Positions 4,256 through 5,797 of a DNA stretch of 5,797 nucleotides are shown in pieces. Made by a program: the position numbers and the translations under genes. Under the pieces are notes generated by a model. That model had not been told where the DNA came from. It worked only from the letters and a program-made list of their open reading frames with translations, and ran no database searches. Within the stretch, counting starts at the first letter, position 1, and every line of letters begins with the position of its first letter. Origin of the DNA: JBECKQ01 sp040235375 (GTDB lineage Bacteria; Planctomycetota; Phycisphaerae; UBA1845); assembly GCA_040235375.1 (NCBI GenBank), contig JBECKQ010000194.1, positions 1 to 5,797 of the forward strand, read 5' to 3'.

Positions 4256-4906
4256 ATGACCGTTGTACCCAACCAGACACGTCATATCCATCGTGCCACC
4301 CTGCCCGCAATGCTCATCGCGCTTGTCGCGCCGGCGTTCAGCGCTCGCGCCGAGACACTGCTGCATTCCTACTCCCTGGTGACGGGCGATGGCTGGTCGT
4401 TCCTGGATCCCAATGGTTACGTCTATACCAAGGCCAAACCACACCTGCTGCACACTGCCCCAGGCTATGGCTCGTCTTTGCCTTTGGGTCGGCCGGAAGC
4501 TCCGTGGTGGCGCGACGGCGAGACCGGCAGCTTCGACTTCACACCCGGAACCGCAACCAATTTCGCTGCGTTCGCCTCTGGAATCACTGACGGGCAGCTC
4601 GGCGGCGTCTATTTCCGTCACATGGTCACCGGTGACGACGAAGCGTTGTTCGCTTACAAAGACGAGTTCCTGCTGGAGAGCGACCTGTTCGGCACCGCCT
4701 CGGATCTGGTGGGTTTCGACATCACACGCATCCGGATGGTGTTGCATGCCATGGACTTCTACGTCGACACCGACGGCCGACAACACAGTGAAGCAACGCT
4801 CACCTGGGAATTCTACGGCAACCCCATCCCGGAACCAGCCACCTTTGCATACGTCGGTGCCACGGCTTTGGCACTTCTGCGCCGGCGAAGGAAATCGAAC
4901 CGATGA
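4256..4906 (+). CDS. Secreted PEP-CTERM sorting-domain protein
   Basis: The 216-residue product carries both ends of the PEP-CTERM export pathway. Residues 1-32 are a signal peptide: Arg/His-rich n-region, hydrophobic core LPAMLIALVAPAF, probable cleavage after ARA. Residues about 190-216 are the sorting tail: PIPEPATF with the PEP at 192-194, a short hydrophobic helix (AYVGATALALL) and a basic end (RRRRKSNR). In this system an exosortase is expected to cut near PEP and place the protein at the cell surface or in the extracellular matrix. The mature part (about 33-189) is Gly-, Phe- and Tyr-rich, looks like a beta-sandwich and contains no Cys that I can see. I recognise no catalytic or binding domain there. 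Neither an exosortase nor an exopolysaccharide gene lies in view. The gene sits alone between the truncated and intact methyltransferase copies and may have moved in with the rearrangement. The tail call is firm; the role is unknown. Confidence 0.9.
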   Translation: MTVVPNQTRHIHRATLPAMLIALVAPAFSARAETLLHSYSLVTGDGWSFLDPNGYVYTKAKPHLLHTAPGYGSSLPLGRPEAPWWRDGETGSFDFTPGTATNFAAFASGITDGQLGGVYFRHMVTGDDEALFAYKDEFLLESDLFGTASDLVGFDITRIRMVLHAMDFYVDTDGRQHSEATLTWEFYGNPIPEPATFAYVGATALALLRRRRKSNR

Positions 4907-5026
4907 TCCACCAGATAGGCGGACATCGCTGATTTCAGGCTGAAGGCAGGAACGGGCGCACAGTGAAAACCGGAAAGACGGGGGCGCGGCGACGTTTCTC
5001 GACCGCTTTCCAACTTGATCACGTCC
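4907..5026. other. Short spacer, no feature seen
   Basis: The bases between the PEP-CTERM stop and the right copy of the direct repeat hold no hairpin with a T-run and no recognisable repeat. The promoter for the methyltransferase gene may lie here, but I cannot point to one. Confidence 0.4.
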
Positions 5027-5306
5027 CGAAGTCCTCAAATGACCACCATCATCATCCGTTCCGCCGCGTCGCTGCTCATAGTGGTCGTGCTCCTGTTCGT
5101 GCCGGCCGGGCGCATCGACTGGCTCCGCGGTTGGCTCTTCCTCGGCATCCTGGCCGCGTTCGTGACGGCTTCCGCGCTCTACCTGCGGCGGGTGAATCCG
5201 GAGATCTTCATCGCCCGCCGGCGAATCCATCCGGGCACCAAGCGCTGGGACCGCATCCTGCTCATCTTTCTGCTGGGCGCCATGATGGCGATTCTGCCCG
5301 TGGCCG
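5027..5306 (+). repeat. 280-base direct repeat, right copy
   Basis: Counterpart of 3616-3895, covering 12 leader bases and the first 89 codons (into codon 90) of the intact methyltransferase gene. Recombination between the copies would delete 1411 bases, including the PEP-CTERM gene, and would leave one complete hybrid methyltransferase gene. Confidence 0.92.
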
Positions 5307-5707
5307 GCCTGGACGACGGGCGATTCGGCTGGTCGCGGATGTCGTGGTGGTACGTCGGCCTCGGCTACGTGCTGCTGACGGCCGGCATGCTCGGCACCAC
5401 CTGGGCCCAGGCCGTCAACAAGTTCTTCGAGCCCGGCGTCCGCCTGCAGACCGACCGCGGCCACCACGTCGTGGACACCGGCCCCTACGCCATCGTCCGC
5501 CACCCTGGCTACACGTCCGCCTTCCTGCTGATGGCCGGCATGGCCCTCGCCCTCGGCTCCTGGTGGGCGCTGATCCCCGCCGGCCTGGCCGCCGCCCTGC
5601 TCGTGCTGCGGATTGTCTGGGAGGACCGCATGCTGCACGACGAACTGCCCGGCTACGCCGACTACGTCCACCGCGTCCGCTACCGCCTTCTCCCCGCCGT
5701 GTGGTGA
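5039..5707 (+). CDS. ICMT/PEMT-like integral membrane methyltransferase
   Basis: The 222-residue protein has five or six membrane helices (about 7-22, 29-49, 71-89, 103-122, 158-175, 176-192). Its C-terminal half has the hallmarks of the isoprenylcysteine carboxyl methyltransferase-like family. TGPYAIVRHPGYTS at 147-160 contains the R154-H155-P156-x-Y158 motif for S-adenosylmethionine binding. E195 lies in the WEDRML segment, and LPGYADYVHRV then RLLP at 203-219 gives the usual closing Tyr-rich pattern. Bacterial members methylate small or lipid substrates at the membrane, and most are uncharacterised, so the substrate is unknown. The ATG at 5039 matches the start of the duplicated copy. The open frame extends upstream to 5015, but the shared region begins only 12 bases before this ATG. 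No Shine-Dalgarno site precedes it, so translation may be leaderless or use another mechanism. A partial 94%-identical copy lies 1.4 kb upstream. Confidence 0.9.
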   Translation: MTTIIIRSAASLLIVVVLLFVPAGRIDWLRGWLFLGILAAFVTASALYLRRVNPEIFIARRRIHPGTKRWDRILLIFLLGAMMAILPVAGLDDGRFGWSRMSWWYVGLGYVLLTAGMLGTTWAQAVNKFFEPGVRLQTDRGHHVVDTGPYAIVRHPGYTSAFLLMAGMALALGSWWALIPAGLAAALLVLRIVWEDRMLHDELPGYADYVHRVRYRLLPAVW

Positions 5708-5797
5708 CGCGGCCCCGACCCGAGCGGCGCCAACGTGATCAGAGCACCAGGGCGCAAGCCCGGTGACGAACGCCGGCAACGCCGCAATTCAGCGATC
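5708..5797. other. Window end, no feature seen
   Basis: The 90 bases after the methyltransferase stop show no hairpin with a T-run, no ribosome-binding site and no start of a recognisable gene. Confidence 0.4.

Noticed and set aside
4124..5779. A 551-codon minus-strand open frame antisense to the PEP-CTERM and methyltransferase genes
   Set aside because: It is rich in Gly, His, Gln and Glu in low-complexity fashion and runs opposite two well-supported genes. A matching antisense frame at 3361-3912 merely reflects the DNA duplication.

Overview
The window looks like a high-GC bacterial chromosome segment, probably from a planctomycete or a close relative (inference). Pointers are a secreted protein with a PEP-CTERM sorting tail, non-ATG starts behind strong Shine-Dalgarno sites, and spacers filled with short GC-rich palindromes of a kind I associate with Planctomycetota genomes. 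No rRNA, tRNA, CRISPR array, transposase or complete mobile element was recognised.

Layout. 1-174: spacer with a G-rich 40-base repeat. 175-891 (-): a stand-alone corrinoid (cobalamin-binding) protein of the MtaC/MtbC type. 892-1312: a 420-base geneless spacer with five or more distinct palindromic repeats. 1313-1876 (-): an unrecognised protein with a basic N-terminus and a C-terminal membrane anchor, starting at GTG. 1877-2152: divergent spacer. 2153-2611 (+): a small membrane-anchored protein, faintly pseudopilin-like, starting at TTG. 2612-2975: a second repeat-packed spacer. 2976-3491 (+): an unrecognised soluble protein. 3628-4014 (+): the first 89 codons of an isoprenylcysteine-methyltransferase-like (ICMT) membrane protein, broken off and followed by unrelated sequence. 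3933-4151 (-): a possible remnant of another gene at the break. 4256-4906 (+): a PEP-CTERM protein. 5039-5707 (+): the intact ICMT-like methyltransferase.

The most striking structure is the 280-base direct repeat (3616-3895 and 5027-5306, 17 mismatches by hand count, about 94% identity), which places a truncated and an intact copy of the methyltransferase gene on either side of the PEP-CTERM gene. Thirteen of the 17 differences are silent, so both versions were probably constrained before one was broken. The genes between about 2150 and 5000 are visibly less GC-rich than the corrinoid gene and the intact methyltransferase gene. This suggests an accessory segment.

The genes do not form an evident pathway. 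The corrinoid protein has no methyltransferase or reactivase beside it, and the PEP-CTERM protein has no exosortase in view. Both must work with partners encoded elsewhere. I did not find a convincing new multi-gene system. The best candidates for follow-up are the rearranged methyltransferase/PEP-CTERM locus, the inverted repeat at the corrinoid gene's ribosome-binding site, and the recurring two-hairpin intergenic element.
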